Positions 48,071 through 60,254 of a stretch of DNA of 64,000 bases are shown in pieces; position 1 is the first letter of the stretch; each line of letters starts with the position of its first letter. The notes under the pieces are model-generated. The model saw only the letters and a list, made by a program, of their open reading frames with translations. It was not told the origin of the DNA and ran no database searches. This DNA comes from Isoetes taiwanensis (taxonomy: Eukaryota; Streptophyta; Lycopodiopsida; Isoetales; Isoetaceae): assembly GCA_021234155.1 (NCBI GenBank), contig JAJEKV010000065.1, forward strand, positions 2,311,154 through 2,375,153. Reading direction: 5' to 3'. Both the position numbers and the translations under genes were made by a program.

Positions 48071-48627
48071 AAACGATGCGGCCCAGTCGTGACAAAGAAA
48101 GATCGCGAAAGGCACTGTAAACTCAGACTCCAGATGCTACTTTTCCTCTTTCGCGAAGCCCGGATGCAGGTCGTGGATGACGGTTTTGCACACTATCGCA
48201 GTTTAAGTCAATCTAGGCTCACAAGAGGCCCGGCGACCAAAGATTTCTTGTAGCACCCAAATGCCCATGAAGAAGCTGCCAGACTTTATAGCTTCCTTCC
48301 ATTCAGACGCAGTCATCGCCTCCCGATGAAACAGGGCGCTGGGCCCGAAGACGAGAGCAAAGGCTTTTGCCGCTGTTGCCACCGTGGCTGGCTGAGATGA
48401 ATGTCATACCCCAGATCTGGCTCCAAGATTTCGCCCATCCGGTGAGGTATGTTCGACCACTAGCAGCCCCTGCCACCGCTAGTAACGCGATTACCACAGC
48501 TGTGGGTTTAACAATACCTCCGTAGAGGTTATTATGGATGCACGACTGCTCGGTGGTCCTATACAGATCTGCCTGGAACTTGTCTCATGCAATTTGTGGC
48601 CAGTGGTGCCAAAGAAAGCATATCATA

Positions 48628-48672
48628 AGGTTTTTCCTCAAACTCTTTCAAGTGGGGGTTTTTAATCCTGGC
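48628..48672 (+). promoter_or_regulatory. Conserved pol C-terminus and polypurine-like end
   Basis: KVFPQTLSSGGF then stop, over TTCAAGTGGGGGTTTTTAA. It is nearly the same as the end of the element at 19.9 kb, which makes this the probable 3' end of the interior, close to where the right terminal repeat would originally have begun before the nested array inserted. Confidence 0.4.
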
Positions 48673-49514
48673 CAAGAATAGTGCTTGCCGCTTCTTTGTT
48701 TGAACTGGTAACACTGGTCTCCCGGGATGCTAAAACCTATTCTATTCTATCTATTCATTCTCAGTTCCTAAATTAGATAAGACAGGAGATTTGATACAGA
48801 TCAAGAGTTAGCCGAATCGTGAAAATAAACATATAATCTACCTGAATTACTATAAAAACCGTGCCTTCAAACAAAGTTTCCTCTCATCTAACCGCAACTG
48901 TGCTCAGAAGAATCGTTATCTTGTATTCCAATCGGATCAAGTGTCTAACTCTCCTCAAAGAATTCAAATTCAAAATTAATCCCGCATCAGTAAAACAAAA
49001 GGTCCTGCCCATGATTCAACCAAACACTCCTGCCTGGATCTAACTCCAGACTCTATGCAAGAGATAGAGATCGCTACTTCATAGAAGTGCCATCAGCTGG
49101 AGCTTCCTGAAGACCTTTTTCCACATTTCAAAACATTTCCACAAAGGGTAAGCAATCATTGCAATCAAGATTTCGCCAAATATCTTAAGATTTATTTTTG
49201 GCTAGGGCTTCCTGCTTCATTTTTCTTTTTTCGCCTGATTCGCTATGATTCCGGACTTGTTTTTGCTAATAAACATCCGACATGTTATCAAAGCCATTTG
49301 TTTAAAATTTGTTGATAACTACGGTTCGCTGTTTTAAAGGAATTTATTGGCTTACTATGACCTTCAACCATAACTTGAATTTAGTTTAGTGCTCTGTTCA
49401 CTGCCACATTAGCTGGTTACATTTAGTTCGAGCATTCCAACTGCCTCGAGCACTACTATATCAATTCTCCTTTCCTGAGATTGATCGTCCTCTATCAAGG
49501 AATTATATGGCAAA

Positions 49515-49680
49515 TTTACCACAACCAAGTCCCATGGTCAACCTCCTAAAGGAATTTCAACTAGAATATACCATGCCAAACCATGACGGAACCCCTAGTT
49601 GAATTCTCAACTAGAATATACCACAACCAAATCCAAGGAAGTTGCAACCCTAGTTGATTTCTAACCAGGAAATATGGGAG
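49515..49680. repeat. Palindromic minisatellite inside the 2-kb unit (also 51,430-51,610 and 53,440-53,620)
   Basis: Each 2-kb unit holds 3-4 copies of a roughly 50-bp motif: CCTAGTTGAATTTCAACTAGAATATACC then ACAACCAAATCCATGGTTGCAAC. The core is palindromic. At 49,595-49,614 it is CTAGTTGAATTCTCAACTAG, an 8-bp perfect stem around ATTC. Short frames here are shadows. Confidence 0.75.
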
Positions 49681-52600
49681 GCCTCACAGTCCAAACGATG
49701 GAGCCAAACCCCATTTGAGTTCACAACTGTAGTGATTCAGTCCAAATTCTTTTAGGTTAAAATTCACTACCATTTAGAGAGGTCTTTCATTTCAATTTAA
49801 TAGAAATGGCCTCTAATTCATTGAGAGTGACTACACCCTTGAGATATTTTCATAGACAGTGATAACTGCAAAGTCAGTCACTCCATAAGATGTTCATTTA
49901 CATCGTATCCATGTCCTAATAACCTATTCAATTTACGCGATCCAAGAAGCCCAACTAAATGGTATGGTTCTCTTTCGCTATACCAAGAATACGTATCAAT
50001 TGCATCATATCTAATAAGCCATTCAGATTTCATTATACCCAATGCAAAATTCTTTATGATAACTTTTTTTTCAAAGTTCACAATGATTCTTTGAATTTTC
50101 TCAAGGCAGATCTTTTATGATTATCCTTATGAGTCAAAATCTTCGAAGCCTTGAAAATTGAAATATTAAAGCCTGGCTTATGCTCAATGAGATCTATTTA
50201 GTCGGTACCTTTGCTGCGAATCGAAGCATAAATATGGATAATTACGGATCCTTAAGGGTTGAGTTAGTCTTTAAAAAAGATCCCTTTTTCGCTAGTAAAG
50301 TAAAAACTTAGCAACAAAATAACAACTTACGCTTCTAAATCCGGCCTGCTTATATCGCGATGCATAAGATGTTTTGAAGAATCGGTCCTTACATCGTTAC
50401 CCAAAGACGAATTGCAAAGATGGCCTAGCTACAAAGCTGATGGTATCTATCAAACCTACAGAAAGTAATTTTCTACCAACAAGGATCCTAGTTTGATCTT
50501 CCTTATTATCCTTAATTTGACATTGCCAGGCTGTTGATCCAACCATAATGGATCCTTCTCGATATACTTCGTTGTTCCTGGCTCAATAAAACCTAGCAAT
50601 TTTATTCTAAGGACTAAACAGCCATTTCATACATCCACCTCTACTGCATTCATGATATTGATTTCCTCATAGGGAGTTTTCTAAAAAGCATTAACAATTC
50701 CACACAACATAAGGTCAAATTTGAATGAGTTTTCCTAGATCGTGACGCATTTGGTAACAAACATTAGACTACCATTTCAGTTCAAAAGCTTCCACCAACG
50801 TGTCCGTGCCTTGAAATCGTTATCTCAGATTCCAACGCATCCAAGTGTTCAATCAAAGAACAGGGCTCCAACAATCCTGCATCGCGAAAGTTCAAAAGCG
50901 TCCCACATTCAACCAAAGCACTCTGCTTCGATTCAACCAAGGACTCTATGCAAGAGATAAGAGACTACTATTTAGAGAGCAGGCAATGATCCGGGCAGCT
51001 CCTGAAGACCTTTTTCCAGACAAAGATATCTCCACAAAGGGTAAGCAATCATCGCAAATCGGGTGATTTCTGCTTAAAAATATTCTCCAAGGTTTGCCTT
51101 TGGCTAGGCTTGCTCTCGCTTTTCGGGCCCTGAGACCTTATGATCCCCGAACTGTTTCTGGACAAGACCGCTTTATATGTTATCACTCCTGCTGTTTAAA
51201 ATCTTTGAATATAACTAATGGTTCACTATACAATCTATTTACTTATCATGACCTCTAACCCATAATCCTTAGACTATATAGTTTAAAGCCTAAACTACCC
51301 TTGCCACATTAGTTAAGAAGATTAGTTCCTGATGCTGGTATGAACGCTTCCCCTCGAAAGACCAAATTATTACTCACTCCTCCTTCTGGATTGATCGCCC
51401 CGACAGAATTGATATACTTACCAGCAACCAAGTCCATGGTTAAAATCATTGAATCAACCAGAATATGCCTGCATGTTTCCAAATCCATGAACCTAGTTGA
51501 ATTTCAACTAGAATTATATACAACCAAACCCATATTGCAACCCTAGTTAATTTCTCAACTAGAAATAATACACACAACCAAATCCATGGTTGCAAACTCC
51601 CATTGAAACCACAATCGTAAACATTCAAGTCCAGCCTTTTAGGCTAAAAATTTGGCCGGCCATTGAGTCTTTTCATTTAAATTCTTATTAGAAATGGCCT
51701 CCCTAATTCTATTTAGAGGACTTGTTAACCTTTTATATATTTCTTCATAGATGTGCTGGATAATCTGCAGTTCGCTTCACATCTTCCATAAGGATAAGTT
51801 CATTTACACTGTAGTCCATGTCTAATAACTCATTCACTCATGATCCCAAAGAAGTTTCCAATCAAATGGTATGGCTCTGGGTTGTACCAATAATTGCATA
51901 ACAATTCAACAGGTCTACGTTCATCTAAAGATTTTATTAGTAACAAAACTTTGATAACCTCTTTTTTCAAAGTTCTACAACGTGATTCTTGAAATTTCTC
52001 AAGGCAATATCTTTTAACATTATCCTTTAAGTATCAAAATCTTCTGGGTTTTAAAAAATTGAAATATTAAAGTCGGCTTGTTTGGGCTAAGATATCTTAT
52101 TAGCCTTATACCTTTTAAGCGAACCTGAGCTACAACGGCGGATAATTACTTTGACCCCTAAGGCATAGGTTAGAGTTAGTCTTTAAAAGGGCATCCCTTT
52201 TTCGTGCGGAAGCAAAACCTGGGGCACAAAATAACAAATCTAAGCGTCACGCTTCTTAAGTGAAATCGTCACATTGAAGGCTTTTATCGAAGTTTTTAGC
52301 TGAATCTGCCTTTATGACGTTTAGCTCTTCAAGACAGAAATCTACAGTTATGGGACTAGTCATAAAGCTTGGATGGCACGATTGAAACTAGAGCAATTTT
52401 CTACTTCAACAAGGATCCTTAGTTCAATTTGTTATCCTACATTCGACATTGCAGTTGATCCAAACCATAATGGATCCTTTTCTCATACTTTCTATTGTTC
52501 TGTTCAATAGCCCTAGTAATTTGTTCATATTCAAATAACCGACATGGTTATATTCACCTCTATCATCTCGCCGATATTTGATTTCCATAGGAGTTTTAAA

Positions 52601-52716
52601 GGGATGAAATAATTCCGCACAACATATGTCAACTGATTGGTTTTTCCAGATCAGACGTACGCTTCAGTAAAGTCAAGATTAGACTACTACTTATGTCTTA
52701 AAGGAATGGGAACTGT

Positions 52717-52733
52717 GCTCTGGATACCACTTG
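52717..52733 (-). promoter_or_regulatory. Primer-binding site at the unit 2/3 junction
   Basis: The plus strand reads GCTCTGGATACCACTTG. On the minus strand this is the iMet primer site TGGTATC(C)AGAGC, separated by two bases from a TG/CA terminus (TGATACAGATCAAG on plus). It is the normal LTR-primer site layout, oriented minus. The 54,741-54,756 junction has a more eroded version (GTGTTCGATACCACT). Confidence 0.65.
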
Positions 52734-54987
52734 ATACAGATCAAGGAGTGGCCGCAAATAACGAAATAAACATGAGCAATTACCAATCTTGTTAGAAACC
52801 AGCCTTTAGCCCAAAGCTTCCATCCTTAACCGGGTTCCAGTTCGGCAAAATCGCTATCTTGCATTCCTAATCAGATCCAAGTGTTCAACTTCAAAGAACA
52901 ACGAGCCATCCGCATCACAGGCAAAACAAAAGGTCAGCCCATATTCAACCAAAGACTCGATTCAACCGCACTTCAGCGTAAGAGATAAAGAGGATCGCAT
53001 TTATAGCGCTGGCCTGTGCTTATTTAAAGACCTTTTTCCCACATAAAAATATTTACAAGCGCGTGGGTATGCAATCATTGCAATCAAGATTTCGCTAAAA
53101 TATCTAAGGTTTGCCTTCGGCTAGGCCGGTTTCTCATTTTTCGCGGGCCTTTAGATCCGTTATGATCCCATCATGGCAAACATCCGCCATATGTTATCAC
53201 TTTGTTTAAAACCTCAACATAACTAATGGTTCATTGTTTGGCCAATTATTATCATCATTATCTCAAATCATAACTTTCAGACTATAGCTTCAAAGCCCAA
53301 ATTTACTCCTTTGATAATATATTAGTTGCTAATATTTAGTTCTGATGCTATGGCTGAACCTGCCTCTTGTTATTCACCATCACCTTCCTTCTCCTGATTG
53401 GATCATCTCTGATCATGGAATTATATGCAAATTTACTACAACCAAGTCCATGGTTAAAAACCCTCAGCTGAATTTCAACTAGAATATACCACACCAAATC
53501 CATATCGCAACCTGGCTGAATTCTCAACCAGAATATATCACAACCAAAACTCATGGTTGCAACCTCTAGTTAATTTCAACCAGAAATACATACCACAACC
53601 AAATCCATGGTTGCAACCTCATTTCTGAGTCCAATAATCAAAATATCTCAAGTCCAAAACTGGGGCTAAAAATTGCCCAACATTTAGAGGTTCATTTCAA
53701 TTTTGTTAGAAATTGTGGCCCTGTTCATTTAGAGACTTTACCACCCTTTATATATTTTCTATAGAAGGATAATTCCTGCAAAGTTCGGCCATATCTCTCC
53801 AGTTAAGATGTCTATTTACACTGAATGTCCATGTCCTGAATAACCTGTCTACCGACGTTAGATCCCAAGAAACCCAATCAAATGAAAAGCCTCAGTTGGC
53901 ACCAATAATTGCATACTGTACCAATTGGCTCATTCATTCAAAGATTTATTAGTACCAATGTACCCTTATGATGGGAATCCTCTTTTTTTCACCACAATAA
54001 CGATTAATTCTTTCTAAGGCACATCTTTAAGACATCCTTACAGATTAAAATCTTCAAGTTTCTTAAATTAAATATTGAAAAGTCGTGCTTGCTGGGCTGT
54101 AGATCGGTTTCAAATTTATACCTTTGCATGGACCGAAAGCTACAATTATGGGAATACTCATTTTAATCTCTCATGTATAGGTTAGAGTAGTCTTTAAAGG
54201 CATCCCTTTTCGCTAAAAGTAAAAACTGGGGCAAACAAAATAACAAATCTACATGTGTCACTCCCATGAATCACTGCGCTTCTTTTGAGACGTTAGCTTT
54301 TACAGTTGTTTTGAAGAATCTCGTCCTTATGACGTTTAGTTTGTGAGAATGTGTTAAAGATGCATCTAGCTACAGTTGATGGCATCGATTGAAATTAAAG
54401 CAGAGCACTTTCTTTCAGCCATGGATCCAAGTAATTTGATTATTATCCTGAATTTGAGGATACGTCGTGCTGATCCAAACTGGCTTGATCCTTCCCCGAT
54501 ACTTTCGCTAGACCTACCACAACTTTAATGGTTCAAGGATCAAATGTGCCTTGATTTGTTATATCTACTTCTACTTATCTCACGTGATATTTCCTGATTT
54601 CTCCTTCGTTAGGAGCTTTTCAAAAGTATTAAATACCACATAAACATTGATAAGGTCAACTGAATTATTTTCTTCTCTAGACTGACGTGACGCTCATCAA
54701 CAACGATAGACTACTACATGCTCCGTGAAGGAATTGAACCGTGTTCGATACCACTTCTAATACGATCAAGAGTTAGTCAAATAACAGAAAATAAACATAT
54801 AATCAATGAATTCATTATAAAACCAGTCTTAGCCCAAAGCTCTCCCACCCAACCAGTCCAGTGCTCTACAAGAAATCGTTATCTGTATTCCAATTCCAGA
54901 TCCAAGTGTTCAACTTCAAAGAACAAATTCAAATGGAATCCGGGTGACCGCTTTCCAACCTAGTCATTGTTTCAACCGAGTTCAACA

Positions 54988-56731
54988 GGGGACTAGTTAC
55001 AGCGTTGTATTACGAATATATTAAAGAGCACGCTAACAATTGACACAAACATTAATCATCTAGAAATTTATAAAACCACATTCCGGGAATCTATTATTCA
55101 CACACGTTTTAGCGTAATATCTATGGACATTTTCGTGCTTTGTAACTTAGTTTTATTGTCAGATATCTCTCGCAGAGATGGTCTCACAAGAATGCAATGT
55201 TTGAATTGACCCGAGCACACATCTCCTGTCTTTTTCTTTTTAAGTTCGCGGCGAAAAGTGTGATTCTGCCAACTTCTGGAGATTCAGCGTCAAGATTGTC
55301 AAAACAAAGAAAGGACGGAAGTTCTGCCTGCGATGCGCATAAGGGTGTGGAACATTATTATAGAAATGCACATCTGAATGTAGCTTTTTTGCCGGGAACC
55401 GATAGTACTTCAATGTTCAGATATCTCGCGACATCACCGCGACGGCAAGAGATGCAAAGAAAAATAAAATCTTTTTCTCTGGAGACTAGTTTTTATCGAT
55501 TTGAGGGAGCTCCAATCTTGCTTTGGAAAAATGCAAATTTTCCACATTTAGTACGTGACTATGCTAACAAGTACAATGAAATGCTTAGAGACCGACATCT
55601 GGGTTCGGAGTTATATGAAATCGAGGCGATTCTATGAGTAAGACCACAAGAATCCTTTGGCAAACAATTATAAGACTTCAAAAACATACTGTTGATTATG
55701 CAGTATCCATATGGATTGTCGGCTCGCGCATTGTAAGAAGCAAGCGATTGTTAACACCTCTAATTGTCGATGTAAACCACCGTTTTTCTATGAATTTAAA
55801 ACGCCAGAGGAGGGAAATGACAAACGGAGAGAAGAGAAAAAGCGGGCAAGCAAATGTTATTACAAAGGATGGAAACATCAATTAGTAAAAAATAATCCAG
55901 AATCTCTAAATAATCTCAAATCGATGATACGTCAATACATTCCACGAGCCTCGAAAGTGCATCCTAAAATGAAAAGAATCCATTAGGCCAGTCAAGTGTG
56001 CTACTGAATCTGCCATCAGAGCGCCGGAAAGAAACGCCTTAAACATGGAAATAAATACTGCAGCCGCGGTAGCTTCATTGTTCAATACCGACAACTGTCC
56101 AAAGCCCTCCCGCTGCCGTGAAAACTACTGGCGGCATCTTCCTGGATATTCCCTTACATCTGAAAGCATAGACTTGCCCATTTCAACGGTGGCAAGCTGT
56201 CATTATGAAAAGAAATGCCCTGTTTGTAGACATAAGCCAGCAGATTATGCATCAAGCCACACACCTAAACCGGAACCGTTTAAAATGATCTTTTTCACTA
56301 TTCATAAGCATATTCATTAGCCCATCGCGATCCTATCACCGCGAATGTGTATACAGGATATTCTATAGGTTATATGTTTGGGCGAATTGGTAAAGGAAAT
56401 TCCGCCAGCTGTAACTACAAGAAATTGAAGATATTGAGGAAAGAAACTGAAGTTGCACGCAACCCTCACAATTGCATAACCGTCTCCATCGCCGTCCCTT
56501 CCTTGGCTTGTGCATTAAGGTATAGCACAGAGAAGTTGTAATGCACATCATCTCAACTAAAGAGCTAAAGCAGAGGCTTTGATCTAACATCGCATGTGAG
56601 AAGTTTAGTAGGACCATATCTGTGAGATGGTTTGGAAGAAATAATTAAGTTGGTTCTTTGAAAGGTAAAAGATTTAGCGCCCCATGATGCAATGATTCAA
56701 ACAAATTACATCATGATGTTATATATAGAAC
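54988..56731 (+). repeat. Right 1.73-kb terminal direct repeat (LTR candidate)
   Basis: Partner of 41,752-43,481. It carries three open frames, 55197-55637 (146 codons), 55711-55986 and 56045-56320, in three different phases. The last includes CPVCRH. The left copy has matching DNA but no matching open frames, so these are probably fortuitous or decayed. If the repeat is not an LTR, a small coding unit duplicated with it is the alternative. No family was recognised. Confidence 0.7.
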
Positions 56732-59515
56732 CAGTTTCATTGTTCCAAATTGAAAGTAATATTGGTGTAGTATTTTAAGAAGTTTAAATGGAAATCCATT
56801 CTATTTGTCGAAACTGATTTCAAAAAGGAATTTTTGAAAGATTCCTAAAATTCCCTCTTAAAGTCCATTTCTAAGATTTTTCAGATGTGACAATTCTATA
56901 ATTTAGGGTAAACATTTTGAGGGCTGATCGAACATAATCCTCGGGTGCAAAATTTTTAAATAGCAATTTTCATCCTCCCTAAACCAGAACAAAAATAGTT
57001 ACTTTTATAAAGTGGTAAAAAGGGCACAAAAAAGGAAGGGTAGTAGAGGACAAAATAGTGATGAAGTTGTGGAACAAAGTAAAATATGAACAAAATTATG
57101 TCAAAATATAGATATTTTGATTTACACAATCATCACCGCACTTTCTGCTTCTTATGTTCAGTCATCTAACAAACTTACATTTTAGAAAAAGATCAGGATG
57201 CATCTCATCCTCTCGACTCATTATTCTCTCATCACTCGGGAGCTTCATCCCCGCTTCACTCTCAAAGATCGATAAATGACCGATCTTCCTCACTGCCTAC
57301 AAGTGAGTCTTCATCATCTATCTTTGTAATAATTCTTTTTAGTTTGTTTTGTCTAATCCAAAGAACATGACCTTATTAAAGTTTGAGGACTACACGTAAT
57401 CCTTATTAGTAGTAAATGTAACAAAGTCATATGCAAGAACCTTCACCGTGATAGATCTATGACAAGAAGATTTCAGCTTTAATCTCCTCATTTCTTTCCC
57501 ACTTCTCGCTTTACCATCTCCAAAGCAGTAACTCCCACCTAAAAGTTACTGGCAAGGCACTGCTTCCTCAACTGAAGGTAATTTTGTTCGAGGAATTCAT
57601 CCTCTGTTACCTCCAAGATGTAGCTACTGCACTGCCTCAAGGCATCATTATCGTACCGGGACAGCTATGTGAGTATCCCTTTCCTCGAATTCCTGAGACT
57701 GAACTGTATATTTGAAAGTAAATTTTGTTGTGTTGTGCCTAGGGCCAGCAGGCCATTAATTTCATTACTTATCCGAAGCCACACATCTTCTGGCGATGTT
57801 CCTCTTGATCTCAACTCTAATGGTAGAGGGGCCGCTGTCACACAAGCTGAATGGGAATCGTCTTCTACCTGAACAAAGCTCTGTAACATGTCACAGAAAA
57901 ATTAGGCCACATAGCATCCGGCCTCCAAAGCGGTTAGAGTGTGACTGGGACATTTAGTCTCCAATACAACGAATGATTGCTTGAGTCAAATGCCTTCCTT
58001 TTACCTCAGATTTCAAGCTTTTGAGGCATTTGATTCTGGCAGAGAGCATGGAATCTAGTATTAGACGGTTATGAACAGAACAAGTGATCACGTCAGCCGC
58101 CACCGCAAGGATGTGGCATATGCTTTTCTCGCGGTAAGATGGGCTCTTGCCATCTGCGAAATTTTGGATCCGATGCCGGAAATGTAGCTGTTTCTAAGGG
58201 GTCAATAGCACAAAGGACCTAGTTGATTCCTTTAAAATCCATCTTTGAAATCATGTTTTTCCAATAACTCGAATGTTCCTGACGATTGTGGAAATCGATG
58301 ACCAATCATGGCCACAGTTTTTTCAGCAAGACGCGAGAAACTTAACAATATCTGATCAATTTGGTCGTGGTAAAGGACCAATAAGGAAACCAATCTTTCA
58401 ATCTTTATTTGTTTTCATCTAGCATAGCACAAGAAGCAAACAACTTTAGATTCTTATTTTTCCTGTCGTGTTATTCACCAAGACACAGTCCCCAAGATAT
58501 GTTCTCCTAGATTTGGAAACAGTTATCCACATGTGATAGTGGATTTTGGACTTATTTTAACGTTTGATAATTCAAAAATGCCTTGGTAAAAGATAGTTTT
58601 CCATTAAATCATATACCCCAAATAAACATGCAGACAAGAAATCTTCGTTAAGAGATTCTAGAAGCACATTGGACAAAATGTGGTGGTCTTCTCGTCCATT
58701 CCATCAATAAACAACTGATAAGGGAAGTTGAGTGGTTGTTCCAAAGGGTTTTCCATGGTCAATAATTTTTCCTTCCAAAGCATTGTTGTTCTGCTTGTCG
58801 CAGCTTTCCTTCAATGCATTCAAAGGAAACATACAGAAAGAACTACTTTGCGAGAACTGAAAGGGAACACGCCCGCGAAAGCTATTTTGTGTGTGGAAGT
58901 TCCTTGATTTTAGTCTCCAGCTTTTAATCAGAAAGTATGTAGCAAGCAAACAAGATGATCCATATTTAGAATACCACATCTAGAAAACTCTTTTTCCGTG
59001 AGCACAAGAAAGGAGAAGGAAAGCGTTTCCTGTGCCTCAACACACATCTCCCTAATTATCGAGACTTTGTTTATGAAATTGCCATCAAAGGGTACGATAG
59101 GGCTGTTAGGGAGTTTTCACAAGACTCCTTTTAAAGAAACCTTCCATCCAAAAGGAAATATCAATATATGACTTGCTATGCCTCCCCTATGCGTGAGTTT
59201 CAATAAGTGCCCGGATTTTGCCGCCTTTTCCTCGTGCTGGCCAAGTCGCCTCAGCCGCTTAAAGCATGAATCAATTTTAGTCGCTGATGTATCTGGCAGG
59301 GCCACCAGTCAAGTAAACTTCTCACCATCATCCGCCTTGATAGTGCCAAGCAGCCCCTTGGTCTATAAAGGCAGTCATTGAATCAGAATCTATCACGGCT
59401 AGACCTCAATTCTTTTAGTCCAATTTTAGCAAACAACTTGAGAACAACAAGAAGCTAGGCGCAAGGTTCGCAAGTGAGCCTCAGTCATGAGTTTTCTTTC
59501 TTCTAACTACAATAT
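56732..59515. other. Spacer with a possible unassigned coding remnant at 57.45-57.89 kb
   Basis: 56.75-57.1 kb is AT-rich. At about 57,453-57,714 a plus frame without ATG stays open for about 86 codons, with KALLPQLKVILFEEF then LPQGIIIVPGQL. Overlapping frames at 57665-57889 are open on both strands. No domain was recognised. 57.9-59.5 kb holds nothing I can support; the minus frame at 58704-58979 has no family signal. Confidence 0.25.
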
Positions 59516-59516
59516 G

Positions 59517-60254
59517 TCAGTTTTGTAAGTTACGCTTTAAGATTTTTACTGTGTGGGCCAATCTGCACATGGGAGTCTGTGGGTTGAATCCTCGCCCGAG
59601 ACCAACATGAGGTAAGCTTCTTCTCAACTGAGACTCAACATGAGGTGTACTGTAGATGCCGAGAGGTTTGGAGGGCAAGGCCTGGGGAAAGCTTCTCTCT
59701 GAAAGTAAATTAGAGTCAGATCGTGGAAGCACCAAACAAGTGCCTGAGGAAATCACGAGTTGGGCGCGGTCGTCGATCGCCCATTGGTTGGGTACCGACA
59801 AAATGGATGGGGAGTTGGTGTGATTTGCCTCGGAGGAGCCACGGTGACTATGGCACTTTACTAAAAATGAATTGAGGAGGCTCACCCTTGAACAAGCGGT
59901 GAAACGATTGGTAAAGTGACGACGCTCGTGAAAGGTGCAGCAGGGGTGTGGAGTAAATTGAACCGGTGGTGGAAGCCGCAGGTGGTCTTGCCGAGCAAAC
60001 CCAACGTAGCCGCAGGCGGCCTGCTTGACAGCAGAATATCTGGCTGGCCTCGGTAGTCTGAGGAGGTGTGGTGCATTGCAGAGAAGTCTCGTTAACGAGT
60101 GAGGCTCAGGCTTTTTCTGAAATACAGAGTGGGGGAATTTATACAGTGTGGAAGAAAAACTTAAGTGTAGATCAGATAAATGAGATTGAGATGCAGAATT
60201 TTCATAATGAGGGAGGCACGCAAGAATGAAATATAAATTTATACTGAAACTCAT
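59517..60254 (-). other. Longest open frame of the window (245 codons), function unknown
   Basis: The minus frame starts MSFSINLYFILACLPHYENS and runs 245 codons to a stop at 59,517. It is rich in Ser, Pro, His, Leu and Arg, with no recognised domain, and only the first residues are hydrophobic enough to suggest a signal segment. The local GC content and the neighbouring motif field (60.5 kb on) suggest it is part of a repeat or an LTR/leader region. On the plus strand GTGGGTTGAATCC (about 59,579-59,591) resembles a Pol III B box, but no A box stands out. It could be a real but unknown protein; chance is more likely. Confidence 0.25.

Larger units (their letters stand above)
43482..48791 (+). 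other. Interior of the composite element, GC-rich then AT-rich, mostly unreadable
   Basis: 43.6-46.6 kb is markedly GC- and CpG-richer than its flanks. It has long overlapping frames on both strands, e.g. minus 43746-44234 (162 codons), plus 43763-44158 and plus 45536-45838. These frames overlap each other in several phases, as expected of GC-rich DNA, and none shows a domain. 46.62-47.22 kb is AT-rich and may be an insertion. 47.2-48.7 kb returns to GC-rich pol-like sequence. A (TCTAT)n-like run lies at about 48,740-48,766. Confidence 0.4.
48792..54975 (-). repeat. Tandem array of about 2.0-kb LTR-containing units, about 3.1 copies
   Basis: Units start at 48,792, about 50,770 (start deleted), 52,732 and 54,756 (truncated at about 54,975). 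The anchor GAAGACC/AAGACCTTTTTCC recurs at about 49,110, 51,004 and 53,027. Shared blocks in order: the GATACAGATCAAG(A)GAGT start, CAAGTGT(T)CAA, GGGTAAGCAATCAT, TTTGGCTAGG, TAGAATATACCACAACC, TTTAGAGA/GGTCTTTCATT, TTCTCAAGGC, TTAGAGTTAGTCTTTAAA, CATAATGGATCCTT and GACGTGACGC. Before two unit starts lies a sequence complementary to the iMet primer site. The units therefore read as LTR plus short internal region, oriented on the minus strand. No coding frame of note. Confidence 0.85.
41752..56731 (+). mobile_element. Composite 15-kb retroelement bounded by 1.73-kb direct repeats
   Basis: Direct repeats at 41,752-43,481 and 54,988-56,731 enclose 11.5 kb. Of that, 48,792-54,987 is a separate tandem array, leaving about 5.3 kb of interior. 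The interior is GC-rich with weak gypsy integrase and C-terminal traces in plus orientation. The structure fits an old Ty3/gypsy element with a nested insertion just upstream of its 3' LTR. Against this: the repeats do not clearly start with TG and end with CA, and no primer site could be read after the left repeat. It could instead be a segmental duplication. Confidence 0.5.
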
